Assembly: GCA_027943245.1 (NCBI GenBank)
Contig: JANDJZ010000028.1
Location: forward strand, 1-64,000
Source of the DNA: Acanthamoeba sp. SK_2022b
Lineage: Eukaryota; Discosea; Longamoebia; Acanthamoebidae
DNA: 64,000 nt
Direction: 5' to 3'
Below, in pieces: positions 42,583 through 53,794 of this stretch (position 1 is the first letter of the stretch; every line of letters starts with the position of its first letter). The position numbers and the translations under genes are program-made. The notes beneath the pieces were generated by a model. The model was not told the DNA's origin. It saw only the letters and a program-made list of their open reading frames with translations, and made no database searches.

Positions 42583-45500
42583 CTATTCGTCCATCCGTGA
42601 GTTCTTCTTCTTGGGCACGAACTTGTCTACCTTGATTCGCTTCCTCTTGTGCTTCATCACCCAATCGCACAACTGCAGGCAACGCCAGCGCACCGGTAAG
42701 CGCACGCTCACCAAGGGGGGGTGGAAGGGAGAGGGAGAGAGAGACGGTGGCCGAACCTTGAGATCTGGTACCGTCCAGTTGCCGCGCTCGTCGCGGGAAA
42801 ACACCTTGACGGCGTCCTGATCCTCTTCTTCGTTGTTCTCGGCGGGGAAGTTGGAGCGATGCACACGCGCCCAGTTGACGGCCGACATCAGTCCCTTGTC
42901 CTTCTCCACTTTCTGTGGTTATGGACAGACGCGTCATGTGAGTAAACGAGTACACTCAGCCGGAAATCGACGGTTTTGCTTACCTCACAGAGCGCGTCGT
43001 AGATGGTCTTGAAGGAGCTGCTTCCACCGTTCTTGCGGATCGCTCGGATGACCATGGCTGTACACACCGCCGCCGCGTGACAAAGGGCTCTGTCAGACAT
43101 TGCACTACCACCCGCCACACAACAATAAATTGGAATAATAATTCATTACCTTGCATGGAGGCGAGCTTGGGGGCTTCGCCGAGCCCTTCGCCGTACTCGA
43201 GCTCGTCCTCGTCGCCCTCGAGCTCCTCCCTCTCCGCCTCGTCGCGTCGGGTGCGCTTCCTCATCCGTCGCCCTTCGGTCCCCTCGTCGTCCAGCTCGTC
43301 CTCGTCGGCCATAATCGAGCCGTCCTCGCCGCTGCGGGCCAGGAGGCCTCGCGGGTAGAGCGAGCCGCCGTCGGCCGACTCGCCGGTGGGACTGGTCGAC
43401 GTGGCGAAGCCCAAGTCTGCACCATTCGCGGCTTGCGTACCCAGACCTCCTCCATCGCCGCCGCCGCTCTCGCGCAACCGTCGCTTCTCCCTCCGTTCGC
43501 GGTCCTGCTCTCGCCGCTCTTCGAGCCTCCGAGTGTTGGCAGCGCTGCCGTTGACGAGGTAGTCGCCGTCGTTCTCGTCGTCGTCGGGGTGCTGCGAGCC
43601 CTCGTGGGTCTCGGCCGACGCCGGCGATGCGCCCGCGGTGGCGTTCAGCATCAGGTTCATTCGCGGCATCATCAGCACGCGCGGGATGATCACCGCCTGG
43701 GCCTGGGCCGGCTCGGGCCCCTTCTTCAGCTGGTCCCACACTTTCTGGGCGGCTGCACCAATCCAAAGTCAATTTTAAATTTGACGAACGGGAGGAGGAG
43801 GAGGAGGGAATACATACCAGGGGTGAGGCGCCAGAAGCCCTCGAGGCTGGGGTCGCGCTCAAAGACCTGGCCGTAGGCGGGGGTCTTGGTGAGCGAGGCG
43901 TTGATTGACCGCTTGGGATCGGCGTTGTAGGGCGCGCCATCCCTCTTCCGCAGCGTGCGCCAACGCTGCACACACGCACACGAGAAAGAGAAAGAGGAAG
44001 AGAAATGATCGTCAGCTCCCCTTTCTCCGGTGGAAGAGAGAAGGCTCGGTCAGTTCACCCGGAGGGCTTGGGCTGCTCACCTTCTGGCATTCGCTGAGAA
44101 TGGTCTCGAACGGAGCGGACCCGCCGTTCCGTTCCATGACCTCGGCGATCATCTGCTGGATGCCCGAGAACTGATTCTTCTTCCTCCTCTTCTTCTTGGG
44201 GCGGTCTTGGAATCCGCCGGCGCCGGCACTGCCGTTGGAACTCCCCAGGCCATGGCCGCCGTTGCTGCCGCCGTTTATCTGTCCAAAGGACGGCGTGCGA
44301 AGGTCATCGTCGTCTTCTTCCTCATCGTCGTCGTCGTCGAGCAGCTGATCCTGCTCCGCCATTCGCAGCTTCTGTTGTCGCTCACGCAAAAGCGCTTTCT
44401 GTTTGTTGCGTTGTCGACAACCGTGACACGTCCAGGGTGAGTTGGTCGCAGGCACAAGAGAGAGGGAGAGGGAGAGAGGGCGTACTCCGCGTGCAGCCAG
44501 GCCCCACATGTTCTGATCGGTCTCGGGGAGCTTGACAAAGATGGGAGACTGGGAGGAGTTATTGAAGAGGCTGGACTGCACCGCTCTCCGGATATCGGCG
44601 GCGTAAGGCGTGCCGTCGCGGCGCGTCAAGCCCTGCCACCTCTGAAATTCGTTTGGAGAGAAAACAGCATCGTGTCAACCAACGAGGTCTCGCGCACACA
44701 ACTGAATCTGCCTTGCGTACCTCCTTGATGTAGCCGTAGATCGCTTCCAGATCAGCGGCCTCGCCGTTGGCGGCGATCGCGTCGATGATCAGCTCTGTAG
44801 TACGTGTATTATAAGTTGTAGAAGGAAGGCGTCGCTGCCGCTCGATTGGAGGAGAGGAGAGGGGAGCACGTTGTGCTTACCCTGCAGGTGAGTGAGCGGA
44901 ACGTTGCGTCTGCTGCCGCTGCCCTGGTCCGCAGCCGGAGTCGCTTGCGGTAAAGGGATAGCCAAGGGAGCACCGCTCTGTTGTTGGGTTTGATGCAAGC
45001 AATGAGATACCATGCGCGTCTGCCTGTCGTCTGGCCGGACAGGCCTGGCGCATCACTCGCACAAGGCAAGGATTTTTTACCTTTTCCTTTGTCTCAAAGG
45101 CCAGACCGGAAGTCTTGGCGTATGGGTTGGAGAGGCCCAGCTTCCAGTAGCCGCTGGACTCCGCGTTGTGATCCCTCTGCACGCACGCACCCGCGTGTCG
45201 ACATGTACATTAGGCCAGCGAGCGAGGCTCGGCGGAGGGCGCTAAGCCACGAACCATGAACAGGGCCTTGGAGTCCTCTCCGCGATCACGAGCAACGCAT
45301 GCGCCCACTAGCTTCTTCAGGTTGGCAATCCGTGGGAGGGCTGGGCATCGATGGCGCAGACAGCGCGGTGAGTTGCCAAGAAGCGCCAAGAATGAATGAC
45401 CGAACGAGTGGAGGTGAGGCGGTTATTTACCGTCTTCGGTCTTGATCTCGGCCCATTTCTGTGAGCATTAGGAGAGACGGGGAGGTGAGGCTAGGTTGCC

Positions 45501-47311
45501 CGTCTTGCTTGGGACCGCATTGATGCAGAAGGGCCCGTGGTACCTTTTGTACAGTGTCGAGAATGAACTCAAAGTGACACGAGCCACCGGACTGCATGAT
45601 GCACTCTGACACGGTTCCTGGTGGGAGAAGGCGCTGGTCGTTTCAATCCACCGCCCCCCGCATTGACAGACAGACAGAGCCAGGGTCAAATATGATGCGT
45701 ACGCTGCAGTGCCGTCATCCTCACTTTGGCCGCCTCGTAAAAGTGCATCTCTTCCTTCGTGAGCTCCACCATGGGCGGTGGAGGAGAGGCGACAGAGCCC
45801 GATGATGGCGAGAGGGGCTCCTCCTTCATCTGAGCCCAAAACTCGTCGTCTCCGATGCCGTTGTCGACTGTTTGGCCGCCAACAGCGGCCGATACGGCCG
45901 GCCTTGCCGGTCCCTGTGGCGAAATGGTCTGCGGACAAAATGGATGCTGTCAGCCGAGCAGCCAAAGGCGGAGAGTGGTCATCTGCACGAGAAGAAACGC
46001 ACGCTTGGCGACTTGGCCTCTTCGATCGTTTGACACACGGACCAATAGATACCATCCCGACGAGACTCCATCTGAAGCCACGAATGCAGCGTTGCACGAC
46101 GAACACTCGACTGTTAGCCACCCACTCTTTATGCGCACAGTGAACCTCTTCCTTTGTCTCCTGGTGATATCGCACCTTGAAGAGGGCGACGCCGTTGGCC
46201 GTACTGCGGAGATTGGCCTGCACTGCTCGACTAGAGGCGCCGGAGAGAAAAAGTCAGCCGGTGCGAGAGACTGCGTGAAACAGTGCATGCGCGTACCGGA
46301 TGTAGGTACTCGCGGAGGAATACTGCGATCCGTCCTTTCTTCGCAGATTCTTCCATTTCTGTTACAGTCAAGCAGAAGGTCAGCCCTTGCTGCGCCAATT
46401 CATGCTAAGATGAATTAATTATTCAATTGTTGCTGTTCTATACCTTGGTGACGTAATCGAGGATGTCCTCTACGCTCGCGGCACCGTCTCTTCTACCCGA
46501 CTGCTTCACGATGGCCTTGGCGATCGTGACTGTGTGGCAATTAATTATTATTAGCGGACATTCACTAAAAAGGAGCCAACCACCGGAAGGCAGGAATAGA
46601 GAGAAAACGGCTCACACGTGCTTCCTTGTGTGTGGCGAATGCATTGCACGCGTGATGCTTGAGCGTTTGGGGGCAAGGTTGGCGAGACGCCCGATAAATT
46701 GATATGCATCCAAACAATAGATGCATGAAGAAAAAAATCGCGTGCATAATCGTGTAAATCGCGTAGCAACGATTGGGTTTTGGTGCCGGACTGCCAAGGG
46801 AACGTGCACGCAAGATTGCTTGGAAAAAGGTACCTTGCAAGTCAGAGAAGGCAGGCATCCCTTGCACGGAGGAGAGGGGATGGCAGTAGTCCTCTTCTTC
46901 GCTTTCATCGTCGGATTCGTCCAGGTGCAGGGAGGGTTTGCTGCCGTGCTTTGACATCGACATTATCATCGAAAGCGGCATGGAGGCTGACAAAGACGAA
47001 GAAGGTGTGATAGATGGTGCGAAAGCAGCAAGCGAAGGTTGGCCGGTGCCATCTTTGGATGAGGTAAGCGATGCTCGATCGATTCCGTTGGGCTTGCTTG
47101 TCTTGCCTTGCGGTTGCTGCTGCGGCGACGCTGCTTCGTCGCTGCCCGCGGCCCAGTCCACGGCCCAAAATGATAGCGAAGGAGAGGCCTTACCGCCTCC
47201 TCGCGCTTGATCCTCGACTGTGAGATGGGCCGCATCTTCCTGTTTTGTCGGGATGCTGCAGGTCTCGTCCGGCGACAAGCTGCGCACTGGCCTCGTCTTG
47301 TGTCTGACCAT
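42583..47311 (-). CDS. Nuclear-type protein with five tandem winged-helix-like modules
   Basis: Five modules of about 75 residues can be aligned at roughly 46530-46200, 45614-45180, 44796-44490, 44180-43820 and 43057-42750. Each has a first helix ending in a Gly-rich turn (for example MIAEVMERNGGSAPFETIL), then a second part such as RWRTLRKRDGAPYNADPKRS, and a wing with Phe and Trp (VFERDPSLEGFWRLT). Linkers are acidic or Lys-rich (RPKKKRRKKN; a long Glu/Asp/Arg stretch at 43150-43560). The fold recalls H15 or HARE-HTH winged helices; I cannot assign a family firmly. Chromatin or DNA binding is inferred. Introns recur at the same place and phase in the modules. The start at 47311 (MVRHKTRPVR) is the first Met of the N-terminal exon and is unsure. 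The end is TAG at 42583-42585. Confidence 0.75.
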
Positions 47312-48130
47312 GTTTGGTACGTGGGTTGGTTTGCCTCGTCGTCTTCAAGGGGTAGTTTGGGCCGGTCGGTTGGTTGCTCACGACACAGAAGCAAAATCGA
47401 TTACCCTCTGCCGCGAACCAACGACTTCCTCACACTAGTCACTGCTTGCTGCACAGGGAAGGAGCACAAAACGAAACAAGATTAGAACTTGAACCGAGGT
47501 GGACGCCAGGAGACGAGGCCAGCGGAAGAGAGGAGTTTTGACGTGTGCTCATGCACTCGCCGCAAGCATGCTAGCGAGCGAGCAAGCAGACACACACACT
47601 AGAGCAGCGAGCCAGCATTAGTGAAATGAAAGGGGTGCACCACGTACCCTGCTCAGCAGACCAACGTATTACTCTCACCTTGGCCCTTCTTCCTCCGCAC
47701 TCCCCGAGCCACGAAAGCAAGCAGAATGACACTACTAAGACCGCAGCCTCCTTTCTCTACTTTTCTGCTAGCTCTTGCTGGTGCTCCTTCTTCCTTTGCT
47801 CGCCTTTCTGGCGCGCACTTGCTCTCCTTCCTTGCTGGTCTCACTTCCAAACGCAGACAACGACAACCAGCCCTTCTCCGGCCACCAATGACGACCTTTT
47901 CGTCCGGCTTCGGTTTTTGGCTACCCCCCCCCCCGCAACTCCGGCGGGCATCCCGTTCGTTACGCAGAGGGGCCTGCGCTGGCTGCAAAGACCGGTGCGC
48001 GAGCTGGTGGATGCTCGAGAAACAGGAGGTTGAGGTCGTCTGGGTGCTCTCTGGCACCACGAAATTTCACCCGGCAAATAAAACAACAATAAATACATCT
48101 AAGCAACTGAGATTCCCTGCTCTCGGCACG
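47312..48130. other. Divergent upstream region between the winged-helix and PUB genes
   Basis: About 820 bases. An open frame continues upstream of the PUB start to 47726, but its sequence (Leu/Ser-rich, then Arg-rich) shows no domain and probably is 5'UTR or chance. The segment 48068-48094 is AT-rich with AATAAA-like repeats before the PUB start. No other gene is supported. Confidence 0.45.
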
Positions 48131-49554
48131 ATGGAAGACTACAGCCCGCTTATCAAGGTGGTTGCCTCAATCATCGTTGTGGGCAAGGCGCGACCTGAGG
48201 ATGATGCCAGCGTGGACGCTCTGCGGCAGCAGCTGCAGGTGGCCCTCGATACGCTAATAATCTACGTCGATAACGTGTTGAAACACATGAGCGAGCCCAA
48301 ATTTCGAAAGGTGAAGAAGGCCCACCCGGCGTTTGCGCGAAGGATAGGATCTGTGCCGCCTGCCAAGGCTGCGTTTCACCTGCTGGGGTGGAAGGACGGC
48401 ACCAAAGGAAGCGAAGACGAAGACTCCTACGTGCTCGAGATCACTGCGGCCAACCTCGAGGCCGTCGAGAAGCGTTTGCACTTTGCGCGTGGCGAGCTCG
48501 AGCGTGTCAAGCAGGAGCTGCTGCAGAGCGGTCCGAGATTCGTCGAACCCGCTCCTCCTCTCGGCCTCGCCGCCCAGCAGGGCTCTGGAGTGACCGAGCT
48601 GAGTCAGCTCTTCCCCCAGCTTGAAGGCGTCCACTGCCGCCTGCCTGCCGACTGGACCTTCATCAGAGTCGAGCCCACACGTGGCCTGGCTGTGTTCAAG
48701 TCGGGTACCCGCCCACCTCGTGCCTCTAGTGGGTGCACATGCATGTGACTCGAACGGCGAAGCTGCATGTCTGCTCACGTTAATGTGTACAAGTGGAGCA
48801 GAACCTGGGCGTGGTGATCAACTACCTGCCGCAGCCGCTGCAGCGAGCGTGGCTTGACGAAGCCTCGCTCGATTTCTACCGCCACAACTTGCGGCTTCAC
48901 GCCGCCCACAACAAAGGTAGGGAGACCGCCCATCTCCATTCGCCTCTCGGCGTTGACACGGGCGTCGTCTGCAGGCGGCCTTGTGCAGTGTGACATCTGC
49001 CCGGGAGGCTACGTGGCCGGCATCACCAAGCGGGCGCAGCCAGAGGAATACGCCGGAGGTCGCGGCATCACCTACCAGCTCCACCTGCTCATTCCCGTAC
49101 GCGATCGTCCGGCCCAGCGCCTCTCTCTCTCTCTCTCTCGCTCTGTTGCGCTCACTTCGGTGGCTGAACGTGCTTTGGCTGTGCAGGCGAAGCAGGGAGT
49201 GATCTCGGCCCTCATCTTTGCCGACGAGGGCAAGCAGACCGGCCTGCGCGAAGCGCTCATGATGGCCATCCGAGAGCAGGGCACGTTGCCAACTGGGCTG
49301 CTGCAAGGCTTGCCACCCCGTCCCACTAATCAACCAATGCATCCCACCTATCCACAGACCAATCGAAAGGCGTGGCAGATGGCAGCGACGCTTGGTTTGC
49401 CGATCCCTACGGCTACCCGCTCCCCATCGCTGCGCCCGCGGCTCGCAGCGTGACGCTCGATGTGCCGTTCACCACGACGGAAGCCCAGGAAATGGAAACG
49501 AGTAAGTGCAAACGCACGCGCATGCCCCATAACGAACGACTCAACTCATCTACC

Positions 49555-49632
<78 letters not shown>

Positions 49633-50653
49633 TGTGGTGGTACAGCAAGCGAGCAAGCCGCTTTGGAGGGCGAGTGGTTCAACCCTTGGCGAGAGATTGC
49701 CTATCCTCGCTCGAAAGCCGACGACCAGCAGCACGACCAGTGCGTCTTCTCTCTCTTCTCTCTCTCTCTCTCTCTCTTAAGAGCCATCTATCCGCTTGCT
49801 TTCCAGAGCGCACGCTAACAGCAGACTGCTGGCCCATGAAAACGAATTAGGGCCTTCGCGTTCCATCCGCTGTCGCGCGTGCGTGAGGCCCTTAACCGGC
49901 TGGCAGCGTGCATCGAAGTGTCGGACGAGGTGCGGGCGGCGTGCACGCCGACCGACAACCAGCCTCAGCGGGTGCACATCATTGACGACCTGCACTGCCT
50001 CATCCCTGCCCACTTCACCCACATGCCTGGTACGAGCGAGGGCCTCCTCCCCCGAATTCAATGCCAATCGTGGACAGTTTGATAACACGCACGTACGCAC
50101 ACAGCGTCAAACATGACGCACGGGAAAGTGTTTATTCGATCGGGATTCGAGGGCATGCTAGAGGTGTGCAACGTCACCCTCCAGCCCTCGTTCCCGGACT
50201 GCGGTCGGAGCCTGGAGGCAGCCAAGGCCATCGCGCGCCAGGTTCGTGCCGCCTCGCTTGCGCCGCCGCACGCGCTGGGCTCACTCTCCTTGTATGTTTA
50301 TGGGCGAGTAGCATGTGGAGTGGGGCCACCTGAAGGTGCTGCACGGACCAATCGTGCGGCCAGGCGTGATCGCAGGCAGGCCGGGCATGATCAACGAGTC
50401 CGAATCTATACTCAACGGCAAGCCCGTCTACTCCATCGGTACGTTGGCATTTGCCTTTCATGTGTGACCTATCCGTCATGCCAACCACCTCTCTCACTCA
50501 CTCGCACGCACTGTGTTTGTGTTCCGCACAGCGTTTTACACGCCACGGGGTGCCGAGGGGTCTCTCGAAGTATCTGTAGTGACGCAGCAGGGCAACCACG
50601 AAGAGGCCCGAAAGCGGCTAAACGCCATCGTCGCCTCCCTCGAATCGCCCTAG
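48131..50653 (+). CDS. PUB-domain protein with uncharacterised C-terminal region
   Basis: Residues about 22-100 form a PUB/PUG domain: ALRQQLQVALDTLIIYVDNV, SEPKFRKVKKAHPAFARRIG, SVPPAKAAFHLLGWK. PUB domains bind the C-terminal tail of p97/Cdc48, so a link to p97-dependent ubiquitin or ER-associated degradation is likely. A helical segment (residues about 105-140) follows, then several exons with LGVVINYLPQPLQRAWLDEA, GGLVQCDICPGGYVAGITKR, GITYQLHLLIP and ADEGKQTGLREALMMAIREQ. The last exons give NMTHGKVFIRSGFEGMLEVC and FYTPRGAEGSLEVSVVTQQG and end RLNAIVASLESP, TAG. I see no UBX, thioredoxin or transglutaminase (PNGase) domain. The start at 48131 (MEDYSPLIKVV) is close to the domain and follows an AT-rich leader. 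Confidence 0.8.
49552..49631 (+). repeat. Compound (CT)n(TG)n microsatellite in PUB-gene intron
   Basis: About 8 CT units then about 31 TG units, ending near a GGTACAG acceptor. It has the same CT-then-TG order as the GCAT intron at 4648-4718. Confidence 0.9.
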
Positions 50654-50788
50654 CCTACCCCTCCGCAACATCAACCCTTTTGCTTTTTTTATCTTTTTAA
50701 TTTAATTTTAAATAAAACATGGATGCCATGCAGCCACATACAGCACCCTTCCGGTCCCTCAACTCCAGCTTATGCCCTCCTCACAATT

Positions 50789-51545
50789 ACTGATGGCCCT
50801 ATCCCCTGGTTCCTGCTCAGCTTGATCCAACCACTCTCAAGGATACCCTGCATGCCCTCACAGCCCTCAACAACTGTGCTCAGCTCCAGGCCTCTTATGA
50901 GTACATGGTATCTCTCTTCAATAATCCTCCTCATAAGCACCTACTTGTGAATCCATTTCAGTGGGTTTATTACAACTATGCTGCTTCTCAAGCCCATGAT
51001 ACTCTTCCTGCTTCCATTATCACCATGAGTAAAGCAGAAGATATGTGGGTGTGAGGTGCCCTTCACACTCCAGATATAAGGGTCCAGCCAGGTCTTGAAT
51101 GACCAACATTCAAGCAGGATAAGGGGCTCTGGCTTATGAATATCGTTGGAGTACCAAGTGTTGAGCCCTTGCACAAAGTCCTCCACAGTAAACACACAAG
51201 GATTGTACTTCATGCCCACAACAAATGTGGAGAACATCTGATCAATGTCCTCATGGGTGTGCCCCACTGGCAGAAAAGAGATGGTGATATTACAGAAGAC
51301 TCAGTGTTGTGCACCAGCCAGTGACAGTAAGCCAGCATGTACTTGTTCTTGTTCTCATGACTGTGATTATCAAGCTGCAGGCATAAGGTTGTAGGCTGTA
51401 TGCCTGCTGCTGGGCTTGCAAGGTGGCAAGTAAGGTGGTGGTGCAGCAAGGAGAGGGCAAAGTCTGGGCCACAGCCAAACTGAGAATTGGGTGTGGGACA
51501 TCCAAACTGATATACCACACAATAAATGGTAAGTCCCTAGGCATG
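50789..51545. mobile_element. Rearranged partial copy of the DUF7869-type element
   Basis: Two fused pieces of the element at 51.8-55.5 kb. Bases 50789-51014 repeat 54984-55209 in the same direction with few changes. Bases 51015 to about 51495 repeat 54902 down to about 54430 in reverse complement; the inverted part includes VGHTHEDIDQMFSTFVVGMK on the minus strand. Its far end (51496-51545) matches the region around 53880-53945, so an internal stretch of the source is missing. The copy therefore arose by inversion plus deletion, not simple transposition. It sits just after the PUB gene and its AT-rich 3' sequence. Confidence 0.85.
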
Positions 51546-51844
51546 GCAATGGTGTTGATGTGTAGGAGAATTCATGGAATTTGATTTTAACTCAAAATTT
51601 AAAAATCAAATCAGGATATTGCATGTCTCTGATTACCTATTGGACACCTCCATGGTGCTTGTGAGCAGTGTACACTTGAGAAAGCAGAGATAAGATACTG
51701 CTGAAAGCAGTGGAATGCAACAACAAACAATGCAGCTTACCAAAAACAGAAAAAACTTGATGAATTAAGGTAGGAAACTCAAATGACAGCTAAACTCCAA
51801 TTGGCTGCTGGTCCACCAAAATTCTGATTGGGCGCCCTGAAGCC

Positions 51845-51850
51845 TTATAA
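51845..51850 (+). promoter_or_regulatory. TATA box of the element-borne gene
   Basis: TTATAA at 51845-51850 (context CCTTATAAGTTGG) follows a CCAAT motif at 51798-51802, about 45 bases upstream. It is 56 bases before an ATG at 51906. This arrangement suggests a real promoter inside the AT-rich island. Confidence 0.45.
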
Positions 51851-51992
51851 GTTGGAGGGGCCTCAAAAATCATTTCTCATAGTTGCCCAGCACCAGACAA
51901 ACAATATGGGGAAGGACAAGCTACCACCTACCCAGTTGACCAGTGGAATTCCATTAATAGTCACTGAGTGCAGAGACCCAAAGTGTTGGTGA

Positions 51993-52668
51993 AATGGATG
52001 CTTCAGCAACCCCAGTGGAACAAGCTTCAGGTGAGGGACCTTAACAGCAAGACCCTTGGTGCTCTACAAAATATGTGCACAGTACTTATACTTTGCCTTT
52101 TCAAATTCTGACAGTTCATATCTAATTTGATGTTAACCATTAGCAGGAATTCTTTGCTGAAAAAAAATAAATAAAATAAAAAGCAATCAGAACAATGATA
52201 TTTTGATAAAATATAACATTGTGTACACATATACACAATGCTGAAACCATCCAACCTATATGTATATATTTCATCACATACACATACATGATGCTTTTAG
52301 ATAATTTATCAATCAACAATATGATTTTCATTGTTTAATGAGATGAGATGATTCAACATTGTTTTTTTGTCTGCTTTTCTATCATGTATGCCTATGCATT
52401 AGGAACTGACCATTATTTCATTCAGGAGTCAATAGTTGAGGACTCACAACCTATTTCAACTCCTGAATCCACAATTAACCATGGACAAGCTGTTGGTGCA
52501 GCCACTTCACAAGGAGGAATCAGTGCTCAACGATCTGAATACCTGGTCATCAACAGCAACCATCACATGGATCCTGGCCAAAAATTTTCCTGGTTATGTG
52601 ACATTGCTGATGTATGCCCCTGCTTTATCTTGTTACCCATGGTATTAAGATATCTTACTTCATCTTAA
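51993..52668 (+). pseudogene. Putative 5' exons of the element gene
   Basis: An ATG at 51993 opens MDASATPVEQAS. A GT donor at about 52032 and an AG acceptor at about 52402 join it in phase to TDHYFIQESIVEDSQPISTP and onward to the stop at 52666. A second ATG at 51906 opens a 28-codon frame (MGKDKLPPTQLTSG) ending at TGA. There is no recognised domain; the segment is Ser/Thr/Gln-rich. Whether it links to the DUF7869 part downstream is unknown. Confidence 0.35.
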
Positions 52669-53202
52669 AAGGAGGGACTGAGTGATGCTGATGTACAGCT
52701 ACTTGCCTGGGTCCAAAATCATCTTCATGATGAAGCTGCTGTCCATAGCAACGAATGGGAGGAGTTCTTCAGCATCAAGGATGCCTTGGCCAAAAGGAAT
52801 ACTGGGTAATGCAGGGTGGCCACAAGCAGATCCTCTGGGACAAATTTCTGAACTCCTGAGTACGCATCCCCTCCATTTCTTTAGTGCATATGTGTGATTT
52901 CAACCTCCATGCCTTACAAACATTGACTGTGTACACATATGTGATGGCTGAAACCTGTGTTTGTAGCCCTCAACTGCCTTGACAACGCCAACCACAATGC
53001 AGCCTATCAGAAACTAGGGCCAGAAGCAGTGGCGCAGGAGTGGACAGAAGCTTGAGGACCACTACACCCAGCAGGAGTGTGCCATGCCATTCACACCACT
53101 CTACCTCTGAAATCTGGTAGCTACCAACAAGGCTCTCCTCAGTACCAAATTGGTCTTGTTCAGAATGCTCTGAACATAAAGGGAGGGGCAAGGACATGGA
53201 GT

Positions 53203-53541
53203 TCACCAAGAAAGGTACTCTGTTCCAGAGCTTCTGTGGTCGTATACACATACATGGTTCATTCTAAATCTTTCATGTATACAGATTTCAAGGTGATGGT
53301 CAACAAGTTTGATTGCCAGGTTCAGTTTCTGCATCTGGTACAGATGGAATGCCTTGGTATGTGCCAATGCCTCATCCTTGTGTTCTATCAAACTTATCAT
53401 TGCTGGTGTGCAGACACCTACTGCATTGAGCACTGCTTGTGCTGGGGTCTTGTCAGTGGTGTCTTCTGGCGTTGATGTCAACAAAGAATTGGTTGTAGCA
53501 GGGGTAAAATGATTCCAATCTACATTGTCATCGCTGAGCAT
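53203..53541 (-). CDS. Possible small ORF on the opposite strand of the element
   Basis: An open 112-codon frame starting MLSDDNVDWNHFTPATTNSL with balanced composition (CTPAMISLIEHKDEALAHTK). It is the only minus-strand frame in the island that looks protein-like. No family is recognised and there is no independent support. It may be a fragment of a second element gene or chance. Confidence 0.25.
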   Translation of the reverse strand: MLSDDNVDWNHFTPATTNSLLTSTPEDTTDKTPAQAVLNAVGVCTPAMISLIEHKDEALAHTKAFHLYQMQKLNLAIKLVDHHLEICIHERFRMNHVCVYDHRSSGTEYLSW

Positions 53542-53794
53542 CCCAACCTGGTCATCGAAAAGCCAATGACAAAACCACTGTGTATGCGTATGTGATGGAA
53601 TGGCAACATCAAAATGTGAGCAAAATCAGTGCAAGAGAAGAAATGCTTGTTTAATCATTGCATAATAGATAATACATGATGCAAATTAAATGCAGCTCTA
53701 TTTAATTGAAACTCAGCATTTATAAATCAAAAACCAAGGTACACATGTAGATGATTAGGATGCCTGCATGGGGCTTGTTTGACACTGCTGTTAT

